In this document: piece after piece, positions 1-6,732 of the stretch | Numbering within the stretch: the first letter of the stretch is position 1 | Layout of the letters: the number at the start of each line of letters is the position of its first letter | Assembly (NCBI GenBank): GCA_023227645.1 | Contig: JALNVJ010000088.1 | Span: 1-6,732 of the forward strand | DNA: 6,732 nt | DNA from: Bacteroidales bacterium | GTDB taxonomy: Bacteria; Bacteroidota; Bacteroidia; Bacteroidales; P3 | Direction: 5' to 3' | The notes under the pieces: model-generated | Database searches by the model: none | Seen by the model: the letters and a program-made list of their open reading frames with translations, nothing else | What the model was told of the DNA's origin: nothing | Made by a program: the position numbers and the translations under genes

Positions 1-3000
1 GCCTTCGTTTCAGGATGTCAAAAAAATGCACAAGGACAAATTATTAGTGGTCCAACGGATCAAAATTTAGTTACTGATGCAATTAAGAATTGGCCTGCAC
101 ATCCAGAAAATTATGCAGAGTTAAACCAAACCAAATATTTAGCTCCTTTTAAGGATGTTGATGGTGATGGTATATATAACTATTCAAAAGGAGATTATCC
201 TTACTATGACTTTAATGGAGATCTTTGCCCAGTTGTTGCAAAACAAAGTGGTCAAAAATATAATCCAATTAGAACTATGGAAGACTCAATAGGAACAGGA
301 GGACAGCCAGTTCATGGTGGAATCTTAGTTGACCAAGTACTTAAGGGAGATGAAACTCTATGGTGGGTTTTCAATGATAAAGGAAACTCTCATACAGAAA
401 GTAAATCTGCAAACCCAATTGGACTTGAAATTCGTGCTCAAGCTTTTGCTTTCAGTATGAATGACGAAATAAATAATATGACTTTCTATTCTTACGAAAT
501 TATTAACCGTTCAACATTTACTCTTCAAAATACTTATTTTAGTCAATGGGTTGACCCTGACTTAGGATATTCTCATGATGACTTTGTTGGTTGTGATGTT
601 AAAAGAGGTTTAGGATATTGTTATAATGGTACAGCAACTGATGGCCCAGGAACAGGAGCATATGCTGGTAACCCACCAGCAATTGGGATTGACTTTTTCC
701 AAGGACCTTACTTAGATCCTGACGGTATTGATAATCCAAAAGTTTATATTGACTTGGTTAAAAACGGTCCTCATGCAACTTGGTTGCAAGAAGATGGATA
801 TCAAAAAAGAAATGATAATAATGAATTCATTCTTGACGCTAATGGAAAGAAGATTTTAGATACTTTAAAAGTTACAGCTGATGCTGATAGATTTGTTGAT
901 TATTGGTATAATGTTAATGATAAGATTACTAATGGTGCAAATATCAATGGTGTAAACTTTGGAAATGGTATAATTGATGATGAACGTTTTGGAATGAGGA
1001 GATTTGTTTATTATGAAAATAGTGGACATACAACAAAAGGTGAACCTGACAAAGCTACTGACTATTATAATTATCTTAGAGGAATGTGGAAAACAGGAGT
1101 AACAATGTCTTTTGGTGCTGATGGTACTTCAGGAACTATTCCTTGTGACTTTATGTTCCCAGGAACAACTGACATTTGGAATTGGGGAACAAAAGGTATT
1201 GTTCCTAGCATAACTGACACAAGAGGTTGGACTGAAGAATCTTCAAATAACTCTCCTGGAGACAGACGTTTTATGCAATCTGCAGGACCATTTGAACTTA
1301 AACCAGGTGCTATTAACTATATCACTGTTGGTATTCCTTTTGCTCAAGCAGCTTCAGGAGGTCCTTATGCATCTGTTACATTACTAAGACAAATTGATGA
1401 TAAATGTCAAGCATTATTTGATAATTGTTTCAATTTACTTGAAGGTCCAGATTCACCAGACTTAACAATTAAAGAACTTGATAGAGAATTAATACTTTTC
1501 TTAACTAATGATTCACCATCATCAAATAACAGAGATGAGTCATTTAACAAAATAGATATTTCTATACCAGTTAAATATGATGAAATTTCTCAGGTTGACA
1601 CAATTCTTTACGATTCAAACAATCAACCTTATATCTCTACTTTTGATAGGATTGTAAATACTACATTATACGATCAATATTATAAATTTGAAGGATATCA
1701 AATCTTCCAGTTAAAAGATAATACAGTATCTGTTGCTGATATTTATGATGAGGATAAGGCAAGACTTGTAGGTCAATGTGATATTAAGAACTTTGATGCT
1801 AATCAAAATAATCAATCAATTTCTAAGCTTGTAAACTATTATAAAGATGATAATATTGGAGATTTAGTTCCAAAGGTTATGGTTAGTGGTTTAAATACTG
1901 GTATTCAACATACCTTTAGAATAACTGAAGATAAGTTTGCAACAACAAATGATAAAACAATTGTAAATAATTCGAAATATTATTACGTAGCAATTGCTTA
2001 TGCACATAATAACTATAAACAATTTAGTTCTACTGATCCAACAAAGTTTGATGGACAAAAGATTACTTATTTAGCAAGTAGAAAAACTGGAACAGGAAGA
2101 AGTATTTCTCCCTCTGTTGCAATTCCTCATAATGTTGTTCCAGAACAAAATGGTACTTTAGTTCAATCTACTTACGGAACATGTCCTGAGATTACACGTA
2201 TTGAAGGAAATGGTAACGGTGGAATGGTTTTAAATTTAAAACAAGAAACAATTGAGAAAATAGTTGGTAAAACTAATGAAGAGCCTGTTGGTTTGTCTTT
2301 TGTTACCAATTTACAATATGAACAAGATTTTGGGCCATTAAATATTAAAGTTATTGATCCAATCAAATTGCGTCCAGGTAAATTTATTATCAAAATTATT
2401 CCATCAGACACAACTACCAATCTAATGTATGGTAAATGGAAACTTCAAAATGCGGATACTACTCTTCCTTTATATACTGTAAAAGTAGATGGTGTTTCAA
2501 ATGATGTTTATTCATTAACTTCAGATAGAATAATAAAAGATATTAATGAACAAGTTATTTTCCCATTAGGCCTTTCAATTTCACTTACTAATCCACTTCC
2601 AACAGTTACTCCTTTATATATTGCTAATGATTTATACACTAAACAAAAAAGAGTTTTTGGTGGTAATTTAAGTGAAGGAACTGATCTTTATTCAAGTGTT
2701 GTTGCTACAGATCCTAACAAAACTTGGTTATTCGGATTTGCAGATAATGATGCTAGTGATAATACTAACTGGATTAAATCTGGTAGCAAAACTGCTTCAG
2801 AAACTCAAATTAAAGACTTCCCAACTTTAGATGAAAATTCTCTTGATGACGTTTTGGCTTATCTAACTCAAGACTATTATTATGCAGTTGGTAAATTAGT
2901 TTGGAATCCAGCAAATGGAAAAAATGATACAATTTTCACCAATTTCCCAATAGATCAACCACAAGATTATGAAGAATTTGGTAACGGCTGGTGGGCACCA

Positions 3001-4338
3001 TATAGACTAACATCTGTTTACACTAATTACGGAGGAGAAGTTATTCCTCACCCAGGATTCTCATACTATCATTTTGGAACAGCAGCAACGCCTGACAACG
3101 TTACAAAATATAGAATGGACCCTTCGTTCATTTATTCAACAGCTTCAAATGATATGACGAATCTTGCTTCTGTAGATATTGTATTTACAAGCGATAAAAC
3201 AAAATGGACAAGATGTCCTGTTATTGAAATGGGAGATGATGTTAATCAAACTGAAGGATCTGCGAAGAGATTCCAAATCAGAAAACATGCTTCTGTAGAT
3301 AAAAGCGGACAACCATTGGGTGACGGAACTCAAGGTTGGGGATGGTTCCCTGGTTATGCTATCAACCTTGAAACAGGACAAAGATTAAATATGATGTTTG
3401 GAGAAAATTCTCAACTTGGAGTTAATCAACCAGGAAATGGTAGAGACTTAATTTGGAATCCAACTTCTACTTCTTATGGAAATAACGGAGACCCTGTTTT
3501 TGGAGGTATGCACTACATATATGTTTTAGGTGCTTCTGAATACACTCTATACACTCCAAATGGTCTTCAATCGAATTTGGATACAAGAATTGTAAATCCA
3601 CCTTCTTACTATGACCTTAATTCTTTAGGGAACAAAGATATGGGAACTTGGGCTTATGATAGATTGAAAAAATTAGAATCTTTAGTACTAAGCAACACTA
3701 CTCCATATAATGATTACAAAAATGATAATCTAACACAAGCGATGGAAGTATTTGGTTCTGTAATGTGGGTTGGTATGCCTTTAGCAACATCTTTTAACAC
3801 TGATCGTTTTGCACAAATCCCAACCGATGTTAAGGTTTCATTAAGGGTGCGTCAACCATATAAAACGAACTACATCAACAATGTTAATGGTGCAGCCGCT
3901 TCTCCTCAAAACAATAACTACCCAATGTATGAATTTACAATCACTAGTAATTTAGCAACTTCAGTTGGTAATATTGAATTAGCAAAATCTGAATTAGATC
4001 AAGTATCTGTTGTTCCTAATCCTTATTTCGCTGCTTCAACCTACGAAGGTGACCAAGTGGAAAACCTTGTTAAAATTTGTAATCTACCGCCTGACTGTTA
4101 TGTAACTATCTATTCAGTTGATGGAACTGTTATTAGAAAATTACGTGGACCATCAAAAAGCTTAGTTTCTGGAACAGGTTCAGCACTAACTTCAATTGAT
4201 TGGGATTTGAAAAATCATAAAGGATTACCAATTGCAGGTGGAGCTTACTTAATACATATTAAGGCTGACGGAGTTGGCGAAAAGATTATTAAATGGTTTG
4301 GTGCTTTACGACCTATTGATTTAAATTCTTTCCAATAA
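1..4338 (+). CDS. Giant T9SS-secreted surface protein, 5'-truncated by the window edge
   Basis: The reading frame is open from base 1, so the ATG at 277 is internal. The visible part is 1,445 residues and the true start lies upstream. The codons before 277 carry family-like sequence, including an acidic DVDGDGIYN motif followed by a GDYP motif (residues 52-67). The body is rich in Asn, Asp, Tyr, Gly and Thr, as in extracellular beta-rich proteins. Segments such as KFEGYQIFQL (~residue 562) and YYYVAIAYAHNNYK (~660) resemble large, uncharacterised Bacteroidota surface proteins. I see no catalytic motif or transmembrane helix. The C-terminus, from VVPNPY (1337-1342) through VTIYSVDGTVIRKL and DWDLKNHKGLPIAGGAYLIHI (from 1400) to a Lys-rich strand, has the pattern of a T9SS sorting domain, with a 14-residue tail (WFGALRPIDLNSFQ) after it. 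The inferred fate is Sec export, then T9SS transport and surface attachment or release. The PorV-like gene 40 bases downstream supports this. Its actual function is unknown. Confidence -1.
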   Translation, partial: AFVSGCQKNAQGQIISGPTDQNLVTDAIKNWPAHPENYAELNQTKYLAPFKDVDGDGIYNYSKGDYPYYDFNGDLCPVVAKQSGQKYNPIRTMEDSIGTGGQPVHGGILVDQVLKGDETLWWVFNDKGNSHTESKSANPIGLEIRAQAFAFSMNDEINNMTFYSYEIINRSTFTLQNTYFSQWVDPDLGYSHDDFVGCDVKRGLGYCYNGTATDGPGTGAYAGNPPAIGIDFFQGPYLDPDGIDNPKVYIDLVKNGPHATWLQEDGYQKRNDNNEFILDANGKKILDTLKVTADADRFVDYWYNVNDKITNGANINGVNFGNGIIDDERFGMRRFVYYENSGHTTKGEPDKATDYYNYLRGMWKTGVTMSFGADGTSGTIPCDFMFPGTTDIWNWGTKGIVPSITDTRGWTEESSNNSPGDRRFMQSAGPFELKPGAINYITVGIPFAQAASGGPYASVTLLRQIDDKCQALFDNCFNLLEGPDSPDLTIKELDRELILFLTNDSPSSNNRDESFNKIDISIPVKYDEISQVDTILYDSNNQPYISTFDRIVNTTLYDQYYKFEGYQIFQLKDNTVSVADIYDEDKARLVGQCDIKNFDANQNNQSISKLVNYYKDDNIGDLVPKVMVSGLNTGIQHTFRITEDKFATTNDKTIVNNSKYYYVAIAYAHNNYKQFSSTDPTKFDGQKITYLASRKTGTGRSISPSVAIPHNVVPEQNGTLVQSTYGTCPEITRIEGNGNGGMVLNLKQETIEKIVGKTNEEPVGLSFVTNLQYEQDFGPLNIKVIDPIKLRPGKFIIKIIPSDTTTNLMYGKWKLQNADTTLPLYTVKVDGVSNDVYSLTSDRIIKDINEQVIFPLGLSISLTNPLPTVTPLYIANDLYTKQKRVFGGNLSEGTDLYSSVVATDPNKTWLFGFADNDASDNTNWIKSGSKTASETQIKDFPTLDENSLDDVLAYLTQDYYYAVGKLVWNPANGKNDTIFTNFPIDQPQDYEEFGNGWWAPYRLTSVYTNYGGEVIPHPGFSYYHFGTAATPDNVTKYRMDPSFIYSTASNDMTNLASVDIVFTSDKTKWTRCPVIEMGDDVNQTEGSAKRFQIRKHASVDKSGQPLGDGTQGWGWFPGYAINLETGQRLNMMFGENSQLGVNQPGNGRDLIWNPTSTSYGNNGDPVFGGMHYIYVLGASEYTLYTPNGLQSNLDTRIVNPPSYYDLNSLGNKDMGTWAYDRLKKLESLVLSNTTPYNDYKNDNLTQAMEVFGSVMWVGMPLATSFNTDRFAQIPTDVKVSLRVRQPYKTNYINNVNGAAASPQNNNYPMYEFTITSNLATSVGNIELAKSELDQVSVVPNPYFAASTYEGDQVENLVKICNLPPDCYVTIYSVDGTVIRKLRGPSKSLVSGTGSALTSIDWDLKNHKGLPIAGGAYLIHIKADGVGEKIIKWFGALRPIDLNSFQ

Positions 4339-4378
4339 TATAAACCAGCAGAGATTGAAATATTTTAAAAAGAGAGAT

Positions 4379-5458
4379 ATGAAAGATATATATAGAATAT
4401 TTGCTTTTGTCATGTTAGGAGTGTTACTATTCTCCAATTTGAATCTAAAAGCAGGGAACGACGATAGAAGAGGGACTGCTGGAGCAGGTTCGCTTTTGAT
4501 AAACCCTTGGGCTAAAAGTGCTGGTTGGGGAGGTGTTAACACTGCCTGTGGTATGGGTATAGACGCATTGTTTTCAAACGTTGCAGGTCTAGGACGTATT
4601 TCAGGTACAGAGGCTAATTTTTCTTATAACAACTGGTTAGATAATTCAGGAGTTGGAGTAAGTTCATTTGGACTTGGCCAAAGCCTTGGTGACTATGGTG
4701 TTATTGGATTGTCAGTTACTTCAATGGGTTTTGGACTTATTGACCGTACTAAAGTTAGTAGCCCTGAGTTTAATAATGGAACCTTCTCAATATCTAATAT
4801 GAATATTGGAGTTTCATTTGCTAAAGCTTTCTCAACTTCAATTTATGGGGGTGCAACTCTTAAGGTTGTAAATGAGGGTATAGATAACGTTACAGCAACC
4901 GGTGTCGCTATTGATGCAGGTATACAATATGTAACAGGTGAAAATTACGAAATCAAATTTGGTATAACTCTTAAAAACTGGGGTCCAGCAATGAGTTATA
5001 GTGGAGACGGATTATCAACTATTGCAGAATTTTATGGTCGTCAAATGTCGGTTGAACAACGTTCACAAAGCTTTGAAATTCCATCAAGTTTAAATATTGG
5101 TGCATCTTATGACTTCTTATTTTCTGAAAACAAACACCGATTTACTACTGCAGCTAACTTTTCTTCAATGGCATTTTCTAAAGACCAATACACATTAGGA
5201 CTTGAGTATGCTTTTGCAAAGATATTTATGCTACGTACTTCATACACTTATGAAGATGCAATAACAACCAGTGTTTACGATGTTGATGCTGGTGCCACAA
5301 CACTCTATTCTGGTTTTGCCGCTGGAGCATCAATTATAGCTCCAATACAGAAATCTAAAAATGATAAAAACGGAGTAAATCTTTCAATTGATTACGCATA
5401 TAGATTGACCAAGATTGCTGGAGGTATCCACACAATAGGTCTTGTGATTTCGTTGTAA
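4379..5458 (+). CDS. PorV/PorQ-family outer-membrane beta-barrel protein
   Basis: The product is 359 residues from the chosen ATG. A TTG 24 bases upstream would add MKYFKKRD, but the ATG gives a clean signal peptide: a short basic start (MKDIYR), a hydrophobic core (residues 7-19) and a likely cleavage near LKAG (23-26). The mature N-terminus (GTAGAGSLLINPWAKSAGWGG, then DALFSNVAGLGRI) matches the family signature in which a TAGAxxLLI segment is followed by a GG and a D-A-L-x-x-N-x-A-G-L motif. The rest is alternating glycine/aromatic beta strands ending in VISL, typical of FadL-like barrels. Canonical PorV (LptO) shuttles T9SS cargo from the SprA translocon to the attachment complex. PorQ, a relative, belongs to the PorZ-side machinery. 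Sitting directly after a T9SS cargo gene, this copy may be a cargo-linked paralogue rather than the core PorV. The family call is firm; the choice of subfamily is not. Confidence 0.85.
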   Translation: MKDIYRIFAFVMLGVLLFSNLNLKAGNDDRRGTAGAGSLLINPWAKSAGWGGVNTACGMGIDALFSNVAGLGRISGTEANFSYNNWLDNSGVGVSSFGLGQSLGDYGVIGLSVTSMGFGLIDRTKVSSPEFNNGTFSISNMNIGVSFAKAFSTSIYGGATLKVVNEGIDNVTATGVAIDAGIQYVTGENYEIKFGITLKNWGPAMSYSGDGLSTIAEFYGRQMSVEQRSQSFEIPSSLNIGASYDFLFSENKHRFTTAANFSSMAFSKDQYTLGLEYAFAKIFMLRTSYTYEDAITTSVYDVDAGATTLYSGFAAGASIIAPIQKSKNDKNGVNLSIDYAYRLTKIAGGIHTIGLVISL

Positions 5459-5481
5459 GATAAACACTTAATTTAATAAAT

Positions 5482-5520
5482 GAATCGAAGACCTTTCATT
5501 AAGGGTCTTCGATTCTTTTT
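5482..5520 (+). terminator. Intrinsic terminator after the PorV-like gene
   Basis: The left arm 5482-5496 pairs with the right arm 5501-5515 over 15 base pairs with a single G-T wobble (5494/5503), leaving a four-base CATT loop. Five T residues (5516-5520) follow at once. The arms contain GAATCGAAGACC and its exact reverse complement. It starts 23 bases after the stop codon and should end the surface-protein operon. The stem has no T-tract on the opposite strand, so it looks one-directional. It also lies only 20 bases before the greA start, so a leader or attenuator role for greA is possible. Confidence 0.9.
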
Positions 5521-5540
5521 AATCCATAATTCAATTCATT

Positions 5541-6017
5541 ATGTCAAAAATCAAATATTATTCGGAAGGGGGTTTGGAAAAACTTAAACAAGAGTTGCTA
5601 AACCTTATCACAGTCGAGCGTCCAGCTATCTCTGCAGCTATTGCTGAAGCAAGAGATAAAGGAGACTTATCTGAGAATGCAGAATATGATGCAGCAAAAG
5701 ATGCTCAAGGACATTTAGAAGCTAAAATTTCTAAACTTCAGACACTTATTTCAAATGCTCGCTTACTTGATGAAAGTATGATAGACACATCAAAGGTCTT
5801 ACTTCTTTCTAAGGTTGAATTTATTAACCTTGCCACCAAGAAGACACAGGTATATGATATTGTTCCAGAAAGTGAAGCAAACCTTAGAGAAGGAAAGATA
5901 TCTGTTACCTCACCAATTGCTAAAGGAATGCTTGGCAAGAGAGAAGGAGAAATAGCAGAAATAGATGTTCCTGCAGGCAATTTGAGATTGCAAATAATTA
6001 AAATAACAAGAGATTAA
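5541..6017 (+). CDS. greA: Transcription elongation factor GreA
   Basis: GreA enters the secondary channel of backtracked RNA polymerase and stimulates cleavage of the extruded 3' RNA end, so that elongation can resume. The 158-residue product has the usual GreA length. The N-terminal coiled coil (~residues 12-75) carries the diagnostic tip GDLSENAEYDAAK (41-53), with the acidic D42 and E45 that coordinate the catalytic Mg2+ in this family. The C-terminal FKBP-like domain has the conserved SPIAKGMLGK (124-133) and ends in a PAGNLRLQIIKI strand, as expected. GreA is favoured over GreB by the overall motif set and by the short, HIT-linked context. No Shine-Dalgarno is visible before the ATG, which is normal in Bacteroidota. 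The gene is followed after one base by the HIT gene, implying a shared transcript. No Bacteroidota-type promoter (TTTG / TAnnTTTG) is convincing in the 82-base gap upstream. Confidence 0.97.
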   Translation: MSKIKYYSEGGLEKLKQELLNLITVERPAISAAIAEARDKGDLSENAEYDAAKDAQGHLEAKISKLQTLISNARLLDESMIDTSKVLLLSKVEFINLATKKTQVYDIVPESEANLREGKISVTSPIAKGMLGKREGEIAEIDVPAGNLRLQIIKITRD

Positions 6018-6018
6018 T

Positions 6019-6411
6019 ATGGCAACCCTATTTTCAAAAATAGTTTTAGGTGAAATACCTTGCTATAAGGTGGCAGAAACAGAGAATTGCTTTGCGTTCT
6101 TAGATATATCACCACTTGCAAAAGGGCACACCCTAGTTATCCCAAAGAAAGAAATAGACAATATCTTTGACCTAGACGATGATTTATTATCTGAGTTGAG
6201 TATATTTGCCAAAAGAGTAGCAAAAGCTATTCAGAAAGCATTTCCATGCCCTAAAATTGGGGTTGCAGTTATAGGACTTGAAGTTCCGCATGCACATATG
6301 CACCTTGTTCCAATCAATAATGTTGGAGACTTAGACTTTAAACTCCCTAAATTAGACCTTTCAAAACTCGAGTTTGAGGAAATAGCAACTAAGATAAAAG
6401 CTAATCTATAA
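6019..6411 (+). CDS. HIT-family nucleotide hydrolase/transferase
   Basis: This is a 130-residue histidine-triad protein of the Hint-like branch. Members hydrolyse AMP-lysine, AMP-NH2 or related nucleoside phosphoramidates and dinucleotides in the cytosol; the physiological substrate here cannot be told. The N-terminus MATLFSKIVLGEIPCYKV is the classic HIT opening. FLDISPLAKGHTLVIPKKE (residues 27-45) is the conserved nucleotide-binding region. The triad is HAHMHLVP (91-98), with H93 the expected nucleophile that forms the nucleotidyl intermediate. The segment after the triad (DLDFKLPKLDLSKLEFEEIA) is typical of the Bacteroidota form. The start is one base after the greA stop, so translation may be coupled. 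In my recollection greA followed by a HIT gene is a common arrangement in Bacteroidota. No residue of the active site is missing. Confidence 0.95.
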   Translation: MATLFSKIVLGEIPCYKVAETENCFAFLDISPLAKGHTLVIPKKEIDNIFDLDDDLLSELSIFAKRVAKAIQKAFPCPKIGVAVIGLEVPHAHMHLVPINNVGDLDFKLPKLDLSKLEFEEIATKIKANL

Positions 6412-6441
6412 TCATCGAATAAATCAAAACACTTATATACC

Positions 6442-6479
6442 AAAAGCGAAGAAAGACATAATCTCTCTTCGCTTTTTTT
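6442..6479 (+). terminator. Intrinsic terminator after greA-HIT
   Basis: AAAAGCGAAGA (6442-6452) pairs perfectly with TCTTCGCTTTT (6466-6476). After one A-C mismatch (6453/6465) the stem continues for three more pairs to a five-base loop (6457-6461). The T-run spans 6473-6479. It begins 30 bases after the HIT stop codon and closes the greA-HIT unit. The A-run at 6442-6445 is too short to argue strongly for two-way termination. Confidence 0.9.
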
Positions 6480-6480
6480 C

Positions 6481-6504
6481 TGTAATATTCTTACGAATAT
6501 TATA
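6481..6504. repeat. Short AT-rich inverted repeat next to the terminator
   Basis: TAATATTC (6483-6490) and GAATATTA (6495-6502) are exact reverse complements around a TTAC loop. The pairing can be extended by a G-T wobble and a T-A pair to 6481-6504. It has no T-tract after it. It could be a weak secondary hairpin behind the terminator, a protein-binding palindrome, or chance in AT-rich DNA. Confidence 0.4.
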
Positions 6505-6612
6505 TCAAGACTCCCCAAATCAAAACGCCGTTTCATAAAGACCCCTTCTTTTCAAATTTATATCAAACCTTTTTTAATTTATAGATGGTTGCTACCTATT
6601 ATATATTAGCTT

Positions 6613-6689
6613 CCCTACAAAGATGCCGCTCCGATTGAGCTACAAATATTACCAGCATCAGAATCACGTAGGGATGAAACCTTTGTAGC
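6613..6689. repeat. REP-like structured palindromic element
   Basis: The outer arms CTACAAAG (6615-6622) and CTTTGTAG (6681-6688) are exact inverted copies. Inside lies a small hairpin, GCTC (6628-6631) with GAGC (6637-6640), loop CGATT. CTACAAA recurs at 6640, giving a partly tandem 25-base unit (9 of 11 bases match between 6615-6625 and 6640-6650). CCCTAC (6613-6618) can also pair with GTAGGG (6668-6673), so two alternative folds compete for the left arm. From memory, similar CTACAAAG / CCCTACGGG / TTTGTAG palindromes are scattered between genes in many Bacteroidota genomes. Its copy number in this genome cannot be seen in one window. Confidence 0.6.
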
Positions 6690-6732
6690 AATAAATTCAA
6701 ATATGTTTAGTAGATTAGTCCAAATTGCCAAA

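Larger units (their letters stand above)
6412..6732. other. Non-coding region downstream of the HIT gene
   Basis: This 321-base stretch holds the greA-HIT terminator, the small AT-rich inverted repeat and the REP-like element, described separately. Between 6505 and 6612 I see only AT-rich sequence with short T-runs and no convincing promoter or RNA gene. From 6690 to the edge there is a plain AT-rich tail. An ATG at 6703 is open to the right edge for ten codons, too little to call a gene. Confidence 0.7.

Noticed and set aside
277..279. ATG as the start of the giant gene
   Set aside because: The same frame is open to base 1 and its upstream codons contain family-like sequence (DVDGDGIYN, GDYP), so this ATG is internal.
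2172..2420. Minus-strand open frame of 82 codons inside the giant gene
   Set aside because: It lies wholly within a strongly coding plus-strand gene and its product resembles no family I recognise.
3145..3381. Minus-strand open frame of 78 codons inside the giant gene
   Set aside because: It is an antisense shadow of the plus-strand coding sequence with no recognisable domain or promoter.
4321..4542. Minus-strand open frame of 73 codons across the gap before the PorV-like gene
   Set aside because: It is antisense to the signal peptide region; the hydrophobic stretch is just the reverse reading of AT-rich signal-peptide codons.
5738..5980. Minus-strand open frame of 80 codons inside greA
   Set aside because: It is antisense to a firmly identified gene and has no independent support.
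6231..6536. Minus-strand open frame of 101 codons over the end of the HIT gene
   Set aside because: Most of it is antisense to the HIT coding sequence and the rest runs through the terminator hairpin; no family resemblance.
6623..6688. 21-codon plus-strand open frame beginning MPLRLSYKYYQH within the REP-like element
   Set aside because: It is explained entirely by the palindromic repeat; its stop codon is formed by the right arm. Such tiny frames in repeats are frequent annotation artefacts.
6613..6689. Possible CRISPR repeat or attachment site
   Set aside because: There is no regular array of repeats and spacers, no cas gene, no tRNA and no integrase in the window.

Overview
The window is AT-rich with compact gene spacing, no Shine-Dalgarno-like sequence worth the name, and two proteins of the type IX secretion system (T9SS) world. 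Together these point to a member of the Bacteroidota, probably an environmental or uncultured lineage. I cannot place it further from sequence alone.

Layout: (1) Positions 1-4338 hold the 3' part of a very large plus-strand gene that is already open at the left edge. It encodes a secreted surface protein with a C-terminal T9SS-type sorting domain and no recognisable enzymatic domain. (2) After a 40-base gap comes a PorV/PorQ-family outer-membrane beta-barrel gene (4379-5458), very likely in the same operon. PorV proteins carry T9SS cargo from the translocon to the surface attachment machinery, so the pair reads as cargo plus outer-membrane partner. A strong intrinsic terminator follows (5482-5520). 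(3) A second plus-strand unit holds greA (5541-6017, transcript cleavage factor) and a HIT-family nucleotide hydrolase/transferase (6019-6411) separated by one base. It ends in its own intrinsic terminator (6442-6479). (4) The last ~250 bases are non-coding. They carry a small AT-rich inverted repeat and, at 6613-6689, a structured REP-like palindromic element.

The first two genes serve the cell surface and the second two are housekeeping genes. The terminator between them marks the boundary, but it sits only 20 bases upstream of the greA start codon, which raises a question about how greA is transcribed. I found no phage, CRISPR, transposase, tRNA or rRNA, and no clear sign of a novel multi-gene system. 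The most open questions are the role of the giant T9SS cargo with its adjacent PorV paralogue, and the nature of the 3' repeat element.
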